Below are positions 47,943-56,445 of a stretch of 64,000 nucleotides of DNA, piece after piece (within the stretch, counting starts at the first letter, position 1; every line of letters begins with the position of its first letter). The stretch is from Corynebacterium sp. MSK297. Lineage in GTDB: Bacteria > Actinomycetota > Actinomycetes > Mycobacteriales > Mycobacteriaceae. The position numbers and the translations under genes are program-made. The notes under the pieces are model-generated. The model searched no databases, was not told the DNA's origin, and saw nothing but the letters and a program-made list of their open reading frames with translations. The stretch lies in the NCBI RefSeq assembly GCF_030232885.1, contig NZ_JASPGD010000003.1, positions 229,242 through 293,241 of the forward strand, given 5' to 3'.

Positions 47943-48305
47943 TTACCGGACGTCGGCAAGCTGAAATTGAGTAGTGATTTCTTTGCGACGTTTGGCTTCC
48001 ATCCAGAACGAGAAAAACGGCACCACGCCGGATAGTGCGGTGCTCAGCCATTTCACCGGCTCCCAGCGGGCCTTCAGCCCCAGGTTGATCACGCTGAGTA
48101 CGAATCCGGCATAAACCCAACCGTGGGCGACGCCGATATAGCGCGCCCACACGGGGATCTCAAGGCCCAGGATGTATTCGCTGATCATGCGGCCGACCAA
48201 GAACAGCAGGAAGAAGCCGGTGATAAAAGCCAGCGCCGAGAAAATGGTCAGTGCGCTGCGCACGCGTCTTTGCCGCTCGGGGTTGATAGATTTTTGAGTG
48301 CTCAC
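47943..48305 (-). CDS. DUF3817 membrane protein
   Basis: 120 residues with three membrane segments. VARYIGVAHGWVYAGFVLSVINLGLKARW matches the DUF3817 core with its conserved HG pair. Unknown function. Its start overlaps the stop of the upstream gene by one base, so the two are coupled. Confidence 0.85.
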   Translation of the reverse strand: MSTQKSINPERQRRVRSALTIFSALAFITGFFLLFLVGRMISEYILGLEIPVWARYIGVAHGWVYAGFVLSVINLGLKARWEPVKWLSTALSGVVPFFSFWMEAKRRKEITTQFQLADVR

Positions 48306-48742
48306 TAGCTGTCCTTTTTCTGGGTTGAATGCTGTCTATGTGCTTGTCGACGACGGGCTGCCGGGTCTGCCAGCTTATTGAACGCTTCCACGTTATCGTT
48401 GCGGCGGGTGGGCAGGAAGTCGTCGTCGATGGCGGTGACTCGTTGTTCTAGCTTGTGTCGATTCGCGACATAGGGCTGGTTGTCGGTCTTGGGGTCATTT
48501 TCTTCGGCCAGTTTCTCGTTTTCATAGCGCAGGATCATACGGTAGGCGAATACCGCAAAGGCCGCGAATAATGGCCACTGAAGTGCGTAGCCGAGGTTTT
48601 GGAAGGTGCCGGAACCGGACTGGAATCGGGTCCATTGCCACCAGGCCAGCCCGAAGAAACAGAGGACGACGATGGCGAGCAGGATGATGTGCCACCACCG
48701 CACGCGGATTGTGGTGCGCTTGTCATTCTGCGAGTCCTTCAC
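48305..48742 (-). CDS. Small membrane protein with two segments and a charged tail
   Basis: 145 residues. Two hydrophobic spans (WWHIILLAIVVLCFFGLAWWQW; ALQWPLFAAFAVFAYRMIL) and an acidic/basic tail of about 75 residues (NDPKTDNQPY ... RRQAHRQHSTQKK). The WWQW-SGSGTFQNLGYALQWPLFAAFAVYAYRMI pattern recurs in corynebacteria and mycobacteria next to DUF3817 genes. Function not known. Confidence 0.8.
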   Translation of the reverse strand: MKDSQNDKRTTIRVRWWHIILLAIVVLCFFGLAWWQWTRFQSGSGTFQNLGYALQWPLFAAFAVFAYRMILRYENEKLAEENDPKTDNQPYVANRHKLEQRVTAIDDDFLPTRRNDNVEAFNKLADPAARRRQAHRQHSTQKKDS

Positions 48743-48814
48743 GGCTTCAAGATTACCGAACTAGGTGCCGGAGTTGGCGACAGCCGTGGTGTGCGCTAGA
48801 CTGATTTTTTGCAA

Positions 48815-48896
<82 letters not shown>

Positions 48897-48903
48897 CTAT
48901 TTT

Positions 48904-48944
48904 AACCCCCGCTACCAGGTGTTTTGCCAGGTAAGCGAGGGTTT
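48904..48944 (+). terminator. Terminator after tRNA-Leu
   Basis: AACCCCCGCTACC pairs with GGTAAGCGAGGGTT (one bulge), followed by TTCTTGTTTT. Confidence 0.75.
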
Positions 48945-49022
48945 CTTGTTTTCTGGTTTGGGTTCGTGAGGGGCCGTTCTCGGTCAGAGAGCGGGTCAAA
49001 AATGGGTCAAAAATTTCAGGGT

Positions 49023-49108
49023 TGAAGTCTCCCGGGTTTTGTTCCTAATTTTTGGCATGTTCCAGATTTTCCCGTCTACTCAAACGGAACAAAACCTGGG
49101 GCACTTCA
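49023..49108. mobile_element. 86-bp MITE-like element sharing ends with the IS at 62318
   Basis: It begins TGAAGTCTCCCGGGTTTTG and ends with the complement of TGAAGTGCCCCAGG. Its right half repeats, in reverse, about 55 bp of the left end of the 62318 IS, including the GTTTGAGTAGA stretch, with few changes. No coding sequence remains, so this is a non-autonomous miniature or a collapsed copy. Confidence 0.75.
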
Positions 49109-49141
49109 TCTAAAAACTCGGCCTATTCGTTAAACCCGCAA

Positions 49142-49438
49142 TTACTCGGGGTGAGGGCCGGCGTAGATAACGATGATCTGACTCTTACCCCAGTACGACC
49201 AATACAGGCGCCATGCAGTCGGGGTGTGGTTTTCCACATAAGAGATGTAAATAGTCGAGTTATCCGCAGCTTTCACACCGCTCATCGCATGCGTACGCAA
49301 ACTGGGATACTGCGGCCCATACTCGGAAAGAAGCCGAAGGGCTTTCTCAAGTCTCTTTTTCTTCTCCGGCTGTTTGCGTAAAAATTTTTGCGTGCCTTCG
49401 TAGGCGGTTGGCGTCCACTTAATGCTGATGCGCTGCAT
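49142..49438 (-). CDS. RelE/ParE-like toxin
   Basis: 98 residues, basic. The fold of the RelE superfamily is suggested by the early helix pair (TAYEGTQKFLRKQPEKKKRLEKALRLLSEYG), then LRTHAMSGVKAADNSTIYISYVENHTPTAWRLYWSY and a final strand SQIIVIYAGPHP. It may cut mRNA on the ribosome. Its start overlaps the stop of the antitoxin gene by one base. Confidence 0.75.
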   Translation of the reverse strand: MQRISIKWTPTAYEGTQKFLRKQPEKKKRLEKALRLLSEYGPQYPSLRTHAMSGVKAADNSTIYISYVENHTPTAWRLYWSYWGKSQIIVIYAGPHPE

Positions 49439-49641
49439 TAGAGCTCAAAGTCGACGAATCGCCCGTCTGCGAAATCTTCCAGTCCATCGTTGAAGCGGGC
49501 TAGTGCATTGGGGTCGGAGAACAGTTCACTGTTTGTCTCATCGACTTCGTCTTGGTGGACCCAGGTCATACGACCATGTGCGTCTTGAAAGCCTATGCAG
49601 TCGCCTTGCTGGCGCGCATTAGCTGCCAATAATTGACTCAA
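49438..49641 (-). CDS. Antitoxin partner of the RelE-like toxin
   Basis: 67 residues, acidic, encoded just before the toxin gene with a one-base overlap. The C-terminal half (NALARFNDGLEDFADGRFVDFEL) is the kind of acidic toxin-binding tail found in small antitoxins; an N-terminal DNA-binding part is not obvious. Assigned from size, charge and context. Confidence 0.65.
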   Translation of the reverse strand: MSQLLAANARQQGDCIGFQDAHGRMTWVHQDEVDETNSELFSDPNALARFNDGLEDFADGRFVDFEL

Positions 49642-49785
49642 TCTAGCTCACCTCTTCCTCTCTCCGTATCCAATGTTTCCATATTTTGCTCCGGGGGTAT
49701 TGCCCTGGGGGATACCTGAAAAGAGCTGACCATGTTTGAACTTGCATAATTATTTTTTGCTAGGCACGCACGGTTGCTACCGCTA

Positions 49786-50397
49786 CTACCGCGGACGACG
49801 CAAAACTGCGATGAGGAAGTCGGAGTCGGTATTGAATGGTTCGATATTGAAGCTAGACAGCAGCAGTTCTTGTGCAAAACCAGCTTCGGTGCAAGAATCC
49901 AGGAATTCGCTGAAGCCCCAACCTCGGCCAGCGCCAAAGGCCAGTACTGCGCGACCGCCCGGGCGCAACGGCGCATAAAGATTCTCGATGGCGTGCTCGC
50001 GGTCTACTGGATCAATAAAGCCAAGCACGTTTCCGACGCTAAAAACCACGTCGAAGCTGCCGCGCATGTGCCCCAGCTCTGGCTGGTCGTACAATGAGGC
50101 AGAGCCCAGATCGCCGACGTGCCATTCGCCTTTCGGGAAATCATGCTGTGCATGGTTAATAAGCACCGGGTCCAGATCAATTCCGGCGACGGTGTGGCCG
50201 CGTGCAATCAATGGGCCGCCGGCACGCCCCGTGCCGCACCCAGCGTCGAGGATTTTGGCACCGCGTGGGCTCAGCGCGTCGATAAAGCGCGCCTCGCCAT
50301 CAATGTCTTTGCCTTCGGCGACGAAGCGTTTCCAGCGTGCAGCGTAGTTTTCTGAGTGCGACGGGTTGTTACGGGTGAGGTCATTCCAGGTAGGCAT
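49786..50397 (-). CDS. Class I SAM-dependent methyltransferase
   Basis: 203 residues. SAM motif I is ILDAGCGTGRAGGPLIARG, the acidic end of strand 2 is VAGIDLD, and motif IV-like FDVVFSVGNVLGF follows. N-terminal WKRFVAEGKDIDGEARFIDAL is typical of a group of small actinobacterial methyltransferases. The substrate is unknown. Confidence 0.85.
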   Translation of the reverse strand: MPTWNDLTRNNPSHSENYAARWKRFVAEGKDIDGEARFIDALSPRGAKILDAGCGTGRAGGPLIARGHTVAGIDLDPVLINHAQHDFPKGEWHVGDLGSASLYDQPELGHMRGSFDVVFSVGNVLGFIDPVDREHAIENLYAPLRPGGRAVLAFGAGRGWGFSEFLDSCTEAGFAQELLLSSFNIEPFNTDSDFLIAVLRRPR

Positions 50398-50505
50398 GGC
50401 TCCATTCTAGTGCGTGGGCGGTGCGCTCGGCGTGCACAGAGTCGGCAAGTGAACAACAGCGTCGACAAGTGAATAGAGACAAATCAGCGTTAATTGCGCT
50501 GTGAT

Positions 50506-51378
50506 TTACTGCGCGATCAGCTTGTTTATAAACCGCACAACAATGGATGGTGCACAACGGGCAGCGTAGCGCATGAGTAACGACGGTAGCCCCACCGAAT
50601 ACATGATGCGATGCCGGGTTAACCTGTTGGCGGGGTGTACTGCGTGCCAGATTTTGTCGGCAACCTGCTCCGGGGTCAGATTCACACCCAATCGCTTGAT
50701 TGATTCCGCATCACCGCTGGATAGTTTCGTTTTCGCCCATAGCGGCATGATGTTGACCACGCGAATATCGTCTTTTTCCCACTCCAGCTCCAGCGCTTGG
50801 CTAAAACCCTGCACGTAAAACTTCGATGCTGAATAAGGGCTGATGTGTGGTTGGCCGTAAATGGATGATGCCGATCCCATATTCACCAGGTGCGCACCGG
50901 GAGTTTTCTTCAGGTATTGGTGTGCGGCGCGTGCGCCTAGGGTGACGCCGGTGCAGTTGATGTTTACTTGGGCTGCGATCAGGTCAGGGTCTTGCTCAGT
51001 GATATCGCCAAAACCGATTACACCGGCGTTGTTGTCCAGGACGGTGAGTGTTCCGTCGGTATGCGCGGTGAAATGTGCCAATGCCTCGTCCCATTGTTCG
51101 GCGTCGGTGACATCCAGGTGTCCGGTGATGAGCTGTGGGGATTCGGCTTGGAACTGCTGCAGGCGGTCGTTGTCAATGTCATAGGCGCCGACCACCCACC
51201 CTGCGTCGAGGAACTTCTTGGCGACGGCCTTGCCGATGCCCGTTGCGCCCCCGGACACGAAAATACTGCGTGGTGTGGCCCTGGTAGGAGAATTGCTGGT
51301 TGCGGTTTGTGTGTTCGTGGAATTGACCTGTGCTGAGTTCTCGCTCGTAGACTTCTTGCTCCTAGACTTCATGCTCAT
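50506..51378 (-). CDS. Short-chain dehydrogenase/reductase
   Basis: 290 residues. NAD(P)-binding SGGATGIGKAVAKKF, NNAGV and the catalytic triad Ser-Tyr-Lys in SASSIYGQPHISPYSASKFYVQ are present. A Thr/Ser/Asn-rich N-terminal stretch of about 35 residues precedes the domain; the start may be downstream. Close to the SDR type often annotated as putative oxidoreductases with lipid-like substrates. It is divergent from the stomatin-like gene, with a dyad in between. Confidence 0.88.
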   Translation of the reverse strand: MSMKSRSKKSTSENSAQVNSTNTQTATSNSPTRATPRSIFVSGGATGIGKAVAKKFLDAGWVVGAYDIDNDRLQQFQAESPQLITGHLDVTDAEQWDEALAHFTAHTDGTLTVLDNNAGVIGFGDITEQDPDLIAAQVNINCTGVTLGARAAHQYLKKTPGAHLVNMGSASSIYGQPHISPYSASKFYVQGFSQALELEWEKDDIRVVNIMPLWAKTKLSSGDAESIKRLGVNLTPEQVADKIWHAVHPANRLTRHRIMYSVGLPSLLMRYAARCAPSIVVRFINKLIAQ

Positions 51379-51397
51379 AGACTACGCCACATTTTTA

Positions 51398-51416
51398 TTA
51401 TCTGTGTTACAGATAA
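51398..51416. promoter_or_regulatory. Perfect dyad in the divergent region
   Basis: TTATCTGT and ACAGATAA arms around GTT, 20 bp before the SDR start and about 180 bp before the stomatin-like gene. Its place suits an operator; the factor is unknown. Confidence 0.55.
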
Positions 51417-51593
51417 CAGTTTTGTGTGAAAATACCACGATGCACCACGGGGTTACGCATACACCGGAAATGCGTTTAAATAGGAAGGGAATTAGCGATA
51501 GTACGCATGGGTCATATGACATGTGTTGATACTGGGTTCTCGGCCGGGAGCCGCAGTTACTCACGTGAGAGACCTATTGGAAAGGACACGCGC

Positions 51594-52544
51594 ATGGTTT
51601 TGCTTTCGACGCTGGGGATTCTCCTCGTATTACTGATTTTGGTGGCCACCTCTTCGATTTTCACGGTGCAAACCCGGCAGGCCGCCGTGATCGAGCGAAT
51701 GGGTAAATTTCACCATGTCGCGCACGCCGGGCTGAATATTAAGATCCCGTTCGTCGATAAGGTGCGTGATCGTATCTCGTTGCAGGTGCAACAGCTCGAC
51801 GTGATGGTGGAGACCAAAACGCAAGACAACGTCTTCGTTCAGATCCCCGTCGCGGTGCAATATCAAGTCGTGGAGGGCCGCGAGCGCGAGGCATATTATT
51901 TGCTGTCTAATCACGAACAGCAGATCATCGCGTACGTGCAGGATAATGTGCGTTCTTCTGTGGCAGGCATGAAGCTGGATGAGTCGTTTTCTTCTAAGGA
52001 TGATATTGCCCGCAACGTGGCGGAATCTCTGCGTGACAACATGGCGGAATATGGTTGGCACTTCGTCAATACCTTGGTCACGGATATCCGCCCGGATTCC
52101 AAGGTGCGCGATTCCATGAACGCCATTAACGCCGCCCAGCGTGAACGTGATGCTGCGGTCTCGCAGGCAGAAGCCGAAAAGATCCGCGTGGTCAAAGAGG
52201 CCGAAGGCGCCGCTGAAGCCCGTCGATTGCAGGGCCGTGGTGTGGCTGATCAGCGCAAAGAGATCGTCGAAGGTATCGCTGCGCAGTACGAGTTGTTGCG
52301 TGAGGCAGGCATCGAGGAATCCCCGGAAGTGCTCATGTTGGTCTCGCAGTATTTGGACGCGATGGTCGATGTTGCCGGCAATGGCGGTTCGAATGTCATG
52401 TTCATGCCTAATAACCCGGGCGGTATGGGGGAGCTTTTCGACGGCATGCGTAATGTGTTGTACTCGACGCAGCTGAGTGCTGCTAATACATCCCCGAAGA
52501 CCGCACGCTTTCCTCAGCAGAACCACGACATCACGAAGGACTAG
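51594..52544 (+). CDS. SPFH/stomatin-like membrane protein
   Basis: 316 residues. An N-terminal membrane span (LSTLGILLVLLILVATSSIFTV) anchors an SPFH domain (QAAVIERMGKFHHVAHAGLNIKIPFVDKV) followed by a helical, coiled-coil segment rich in Ala/Glu/Arg (NAAQRERDAAVSQAEAEKIRVVKEAEGAAEARRLQG). Such proteins form rings in the membrane and often influence membrane proteases. The ATG at 51594 follows AAAGGA. bioA starts 3 bp after it, so it may be cotranscribed with biotin genes. Confidence 0.9.
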   Translation: MVLLSTLGILLVLLILVATSSIFTVQTRQAAVIERMGKFHHVAHAGLNIKIPFVDKVRDRISLQVQQLDVMVETKTQDNVFVQIPVAVQYQVVEGREREAYYLLSNHEQQIIAYVQDNVRSSVAGMKLDESFSSKDDIARNVAESLRDNMAEYGWHFVNTLVTDIRPDSKVRDSMNAINAAQRERDAAVSQAEAEKIRVVKEAEGAAEARRLQGRGVADQRKEIVEGIAAQYELLREAGIEESPEVLMLVSQYLDAMVDVAGNGGSNVMFMPNNPGGMGELFDGMRNVLYSTQLSAANTSPKTARFPQQNHDITKD

Positions 52545-52547
52545 CCC

Positions 52548-53936
52548 GTGCCCGACACCGATGCGCAGTTGCCGCCTTCCCAGATGCCTGCCAGTGAAAT
52601 TTCCGCGATCGATGCCCAGCACATCTGGCATCCGTATGCCGCCCCTGGCGAGCCGACCCGCCTGGTGCGTTCGACTGAGGGTATTTATCTAGAGCTTGCC
52701 GACGCCACCACCGCCGCAGTACCGGGTGCAACTGCAGAACAACCTGTGAAACCCGAATCACGGTGGGTGATTGATGGCATGAGTTCATGGTGGGCTGCCT
52801 GCTTTGGCCATTCCCACCCGCGTTTGGTGGATGCGGCACAGCGCCAGATTTCTGCGATGAGTCACGTCATGTTCGGCGGGCTGACACACCAACCTGCTGC
52901 GCAGTTGACGCAGAATTTGTTTGCTCTGACCGAAAACCGTTATCAGCAGGTGTTTTATTCGGATTCCGGCTCGGTTTCGGTGGAAGTCGCAATCAAGATG
53001 GCGTTGCAGTACGCCCGCGGTAAAAACAGCGGCGACACAAGCACAAGCACCCCGAATAAACTGTTGACCTGGCGCTCGGGCTATCACGGCGATACGTTCC
53101 AAGCGATGAGCGTGTGTGATCCAGACGGCGGCATGCATTCGCTGTGGAACGGGACGGTGAAGGAACAAGTTTTTGTTCCCGCACCGCCGACGCGTGGTGC
53201 TAGCCCAGACCAGCGTGCCGAATACTTACGCGTGGTCGACGAAGCCATGACTGACGAGATCGCCGCGATGATTATCGAACCGGTAGTACAGGGTGCCGGA
53301 GGCATGCGCTTTCATGACCACGAGTTGCTGGTTGGCATACGCGAACTCTGCACCAAGCACGGCGTCGTGCTGATCGCCGACGAGATCGCTACCGGTTTTG
53401 GCCGTACCGGCGATCTATTTACCACCCACGCTGCTGGAATTACCCCGGATATTTTGTGTGTCGGCAAGGCCTTGACCGGTGGTTTTATGTCGTTGGCAGC
53501 CACGCTGGCGACAAAAGAAATCGCCGAAACTATGCAGCCTGCAGCGTTGATGCACGGACCGACGTTTATGGCTAACCCGCTGGCGTGTGCAGTAGCCAGC
53601 GAGGCGACAGCCATGATCCGGGAAGGCCACTGGCGTGAACAAGTCCCACGCATTGCAGCTCGGCTTGTCGACGGGCTAGATCCGCTGCGCGAGGTGCCAG
53701 GCGTGGCCGACGTCCGCGTGCTGGGGGCGATCGGCGTGGTGGAAATGGAACATGATGTGGACATGGCCACCGCCACTGCTGCCGCGCTCTCGGCAGGGGT
53801 GTGGATTCGTCCTTTCGGGCGTCTGGTGTATACGATGCCGCCGTATATTTGCACTGACGACGAGATCGCCACCATCTGCCGGTCGATTGCGCGTACCGTT
53901 GCAGCCTGCGGCAGCTCTGCGCAGGCTGCGCACTAA
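52548..53936 (+). CDS. bioA: Adenosylmethionine-8-amino-7-oxononanoate aminotransferase
   Basis: 462 residues, class III aminotransferase. It converts KAPA to DAPA in biotin synthesis. HIWHPYAAPGEPTRLV and DGMSSWWAACFGHSHPRLVDA are BioA hallmarks; the PLP lysine is in CVGKALTGGF. GTG start. A stretch with ADATTAAVPGATAEQPVKPES is an extra loop near residue 50-65. bioD follows after 24 bp. Confidence 0.95.
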   Translation: MPDTDAQLPPSQMPASEISAIDAQHIWHPYAAPGEPTRLVRSTEGIYLELADATTAAVPGATAEQPVKPESRWVIDGMSSWWAACFGHSHPRLVDAAQRQISAMSHVMFGGLTHQPAAQLTQNLFALTENRYQQVFYSDSGSVSVEVAIKMALQYARGKNSGDTSTSTPNKLLTWRSGYHGDTFQAMSVCDPDGGMHSLWNGTVKEQVFVPAPPTRGASPDQRAEYLRVVDEAMTDEIAAMIIEPVVQGAGGMRFHDHELLVGIRELCTKHGVVLIADEIATGFGRTGDLFTTHAAGITPDILCVGKALTGGFMSLAATLATKEIAETMQPAALMHGPTFMANPLACAVASEATAMIREGHWREQVPRIAARLVDGLDPLREVPGVADVRVLGAIGVVEMEHDVDMATATAAALSAGVWIRPFGRLVYTMPPYICTDDEIATICRSIARTVAACGSSAQAAH

Positions 53937-53960
53937 AGCAGCAAGAACGAAGGAATCTGC

Positions 53961-54638
53961 ATGATCATTACTGGGACTGGCACGGGCGTCGGCAAGACCA
54001 TTGCGGCGGCGGCACTGGGGTGGGCCTGGCAGCAGCCGGTGCTTAAGCCTCTGCAGACTGGTGCGGATGACGACGCCGGGGTCGTGGAGAAATTCACCGG
54101 AATTGCCGGGGATGTCTACCGTCGCTACCCAGACCCACTGGCACCCAACCTAGCCGCCACACGCGCCGGGATGCCGCAGGCCGATCGTGAGTCGGTGGGC
54201 CAGTGGATTTCGGATTTCCGCGCGGAACATGGCATCTGTTTGGTGGAAGGTGCCGGTGGATTGCTGGTGCGCCTGGGTACGGATGCGCGGGGCCGGGAAT
54301 TCAGTGCATTAGATTTGGCCAAAGACTTAGGTGAAAAACTCGTGGTGGTGACCAGCACCGGACTGGGTAGTTTGAATATGGCCGAGTTGACGGTGCGCAT
54401 GGCAGAATTTGCTGGTGTGGAGGTTGCCGGGCTCGTTGGTGGCAGCTTGCCGGAAGAACCAGACTTGGCGACACAGTTGAACATGCAGGAACTGCCCCGG
54501 GTGACTGGGAAAAATCTCTGGTTTAGCCTACCGGAGGGCATTGGATCGTGCACACCGGAAGAGTTTCGGGAGCGCGTCGACAAGCTCGGTGTTCCTGCCT
54601 TTCATTCTGTGGCGGGACTACCGCTGACTGGGCTCTAA
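53961..54638 (+). CDS. bioD: Dethiobiotin synthetase
   Basis: 225 residues. It closes the ureido ring of DAPA with CO2 and ATP. P-loop TGTGTGVGKT near the N-terminus, KPLQTGADDD and VEGAGGLLVRL are the family features. It completes bioA-bioD; bioB is not in the window. Confidence 0.95.
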   Translation: MIITGTGTGVGKTIAAAALGWAWQQPVLKPLQTGADDDAGVVEKFTGIAGDVYRRYPDPLAPNLAATRAGMPQADRESVGQWISDFRAEHGICLVEGAGGLLVRLGTDARGREFSALDLAKDLGEKLVVVTSTGLGSLNMAELTVRMAEFAGVEVAGLVGGSLPEEPDLATQLNMQELPRVTGKNLWFSLPEGIGSCTPEEFRERVDKLGVPAFHSVAGLPLTGL

Positions 54639-54641
54639 GAC

Positions 54642-54737
54642 ATGCACATTGCAATCGGTATTGATCTGGTGCATATGCCTGGGCTGCGCGAGCAATTGGA
54701 GCTGCCGGGGTCGAGTTTCCGCCGGGGGGGTTCGTGA
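54642..54737 (+). pseudogene. acpS: Truncated holo-ACP synthase (acpS) N-terminus
   Basis: 31 codons, MHIAIGIDLVHMPGLREQLELPGSSF, match the first strand and helix of AcpS (the IGIDLV metal-binding Asp is present); a stop follows and the rest, some 100 codons, is absent. It begins 3 bp after bioD. The loss must be complemented by another phosphopantetheinyl transferase if fatty acid synthase is to be active. Confidence 0.7.
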
Positions 54738-54785
54738 TTGTGAATGGCGTAGCCGTCACGGCGCCACTCTGGTTACTGCGCAGCG

Positions 54786-55406
54786 TTACAGCGTCGCCAC
54801 GCTACATAGGTAGGCGACCAGCATACGCTTGGTCTCGTCGACGGTGCGGGCAAGTGCTGCAGGATCTTCGTCCTGCACGCCATAATTCAGCAAAGAGACC
54901 ACCGTATGTACCAGCAGACCGGCCATGTCCAAGCGCGCATCTTCTGCCATGTCCGGTGCCAGTGGGCGCAGTGCCTGGGCGATGATCGCCAACATTTCCT
55001 GCTGCGTATCTGCGGCTGTTGCGCGGGTAGCCGGAGTGGATTGGATGGCATGCCACACGGCACGACGGGAAGGATCCTCACTCCACATCCGGGCGAGGTG
55101 ATCGATGAACCCTTCCAGAACCTGGGGCCACTGGGGCGCGGGGATCTGCTCAGAAAAAGACTGCAACGCGCCGATGGATTCTGCGGTATCGACGCGATCG
55201 AGTTCGCAGATCATCGCGTATTTATTCGCGAAAAACTGATAAAGCGTGCCGATTGGCACTTCGGCGCGGCGGGCAACCTCGTCGAAAGTGAAAGAATCAA
55301 AGCCGACGTCGACAAGCACGCTGCGCGCGGCCTGCAAGATGCGGTGAAAACGCTCCCGGCTACGCGCCTGCGATGGCCGACGCCGTGGCACCAGAATCTC
55401 TGACAT
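54786..55406 (-). CDS. TetR-family transcriptional regulator
   Basis: 206 residues. The helix-turn-helix is RILQAARSVLVDVGFDSFTFDEVARRAEVPIGTLYQFFANKYAM; the C-terminal ligand domain is helical. In related corynebacteria a TetR gene lies near fatty-acid synthase and bcp genes, which suggests a lipid-related role, but no target operator was identified. Its own upstream region (55407-55522) is rich in GTGGTTTC-like repeats. Confidence 0.88.
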   Translation of the reverse strand: MSEILVPRRRPSQARSRERFHRILQAARSVLVDVGFDSFTFDEVARRAEVPIGTLYQFFANKYAMICELDRVDTAESIGALQSFSEQIPAPQWPQVLEGFIDHLARMWSEDPSRRAVWHAIQSTPATRATAADTQQEMLAIIAQALRPLAPDMAEDARLDMAGLLVHTVVSLLNYGVQDEDPAALARTVDETKRMLVAYLCSVATL

Positions 55407-55522
55407 CGGCTTTCGTCCTGCCTGTCTTTAACGTCGTTGTGGTTTGGGGTGTGGTTCCGGCTGTGGTTTCGGTGGTCGTTCTGGTCGTAGCTTTGATAGC
55501 TATTGTCGGTCGTGGTTTCGGT

Positions 55523-55993
55523 TTAGCTTTCCAGATCCGGCAAATCACGCACCACACGTGCGACGTGGCCGGTGGCTTTCACGTTGTATTGTGCCATCGC
55601 AATCGCGCCATTGTTGACGATGAACGTGGAACGAATAACGCCCTGGACCTTCTTGCCATAATTATTCTTCTCGCCGAATGCTCCGTAGGCTTCCATGACC
55701 TTCTTATCGACGTCGGAAAGTAGCGGGAAATTCAGGTCGTGGTCCTTTTTGAACTCCGCGAGTTTCTCTGGCTTGTCCGGCGAGATGCCGATGACGTCGA
55801 TGCCTAGTTCATTGAGCTGGCCTAAAGAATCGCGGAAGTCGCACGCTTCTTTGGTGCATCCAGGTGTGTTGGCTTTGGGATAGAAATAAACTAGTACCCG
55901 CGAATAATCCGAGAGTTTCGTGGTGCCGCCTTCGTCGTTCGGCAGCTCGAAATCGGGTGCAGTATCTCCTACGCCAAGTTGAATATTGCTCAT
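55523..55993 (-). CDS. bcp: Thiol peroxidase, Bcp/PrxQ type
   Basis: 156 residues. The peroxidatic Cys is in PKANTPGCTKEACDF, with a resolving Cys five residues on, as in PrxQ. It reduces hydroperoxides using thioredoxin-like donors. The start MSNIQLGVGDTAPDFEL fits the family; three more codons upstream (Met at 56002) are possible. Confidence 0.93.
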   Translation of the reverse strand: MSNIQLGVGDTAPDFELPNDEGGTTKLSDYSRVLVYFYPKANTPGCTKEACDFRDSLGQLNELGIDVIGISPDKPEKLAEFKKDHDLNFPLLSDVDKKVMEAYGAFGEKNNYGKKVQGVIRSTFIVNNGAIAMAQYNVKATGHVARVVRDLPDLES

Positions 55994-56123
55994 ACCCAAC
56001 ACAGTACCGGGTTAGCAGGCCACCGGGTAGGCGCAGAAAGGTAGTCTGACGTAGACTAGCTAACATAATTGCCAGGAAACTGTGAACAGTAAACGACAGC
56101 AGTGAACTAATAGGAGAGTGCAC

Positions 56124-56405
56124 GTGGCACGGAAAATTGACGATATTCAGCGTGATATTGAACGCACCCGCAAACAGCTGGCGGGAACGCTTGATGAGCT
56201 TGCACAGCGCACCAAGCCGTCGAACCTAGTGAACGATGCCAAATCCAATTTCCTGGAAAAGCTACAGGATCCGCAGGTGCAGAAAGTCCTGGCAGGTGTG
56301 GGGGCCGTTGTGGCCGCTGGCATTGCTTTCAATGTATTTAAAGGCCGCCAGCGCAAGAAAGATATTCAAGAGCTCAAACGCATGATCGTCGAACACGACG
56401 TCTAG
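56124..56405 (+). CDS. DUF3618 small membrane protein
   Basis: 93 residues. IDDIQRDIERTRKQLAGTLDELAQRTKPSNLVNDAKS is the DUF3618 signature helix, followed by a single hydrophobic segment (VLAGVGAVVAAGIAFNVF) and a basic tail. GTG at 56124 lies 7 nt after AGGAG; GTG 56118 is too close. Common in actinobacteria, no known function. Confidence 0.85.
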   Translation: MARKIDDIQRDIERTRKQLAGTLDELAQRTKPSNLVNDAKSNFLEKLQDPQVQKVLAGVGAVVAAGIAFNVFKGRQRKKDIQELKRMIVEHDV

Positions 56406-56445
56406 CCCGGCACGCTCGTGTCGCCAGGTCGCGCTCGCTGAAAAG

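Noticed and set aside
51630..52631. 333-codon frame antisense to the stomatin-like gene
   Set aside because: The SPFH protein is well supported; no domain is seen on the opposite strand.
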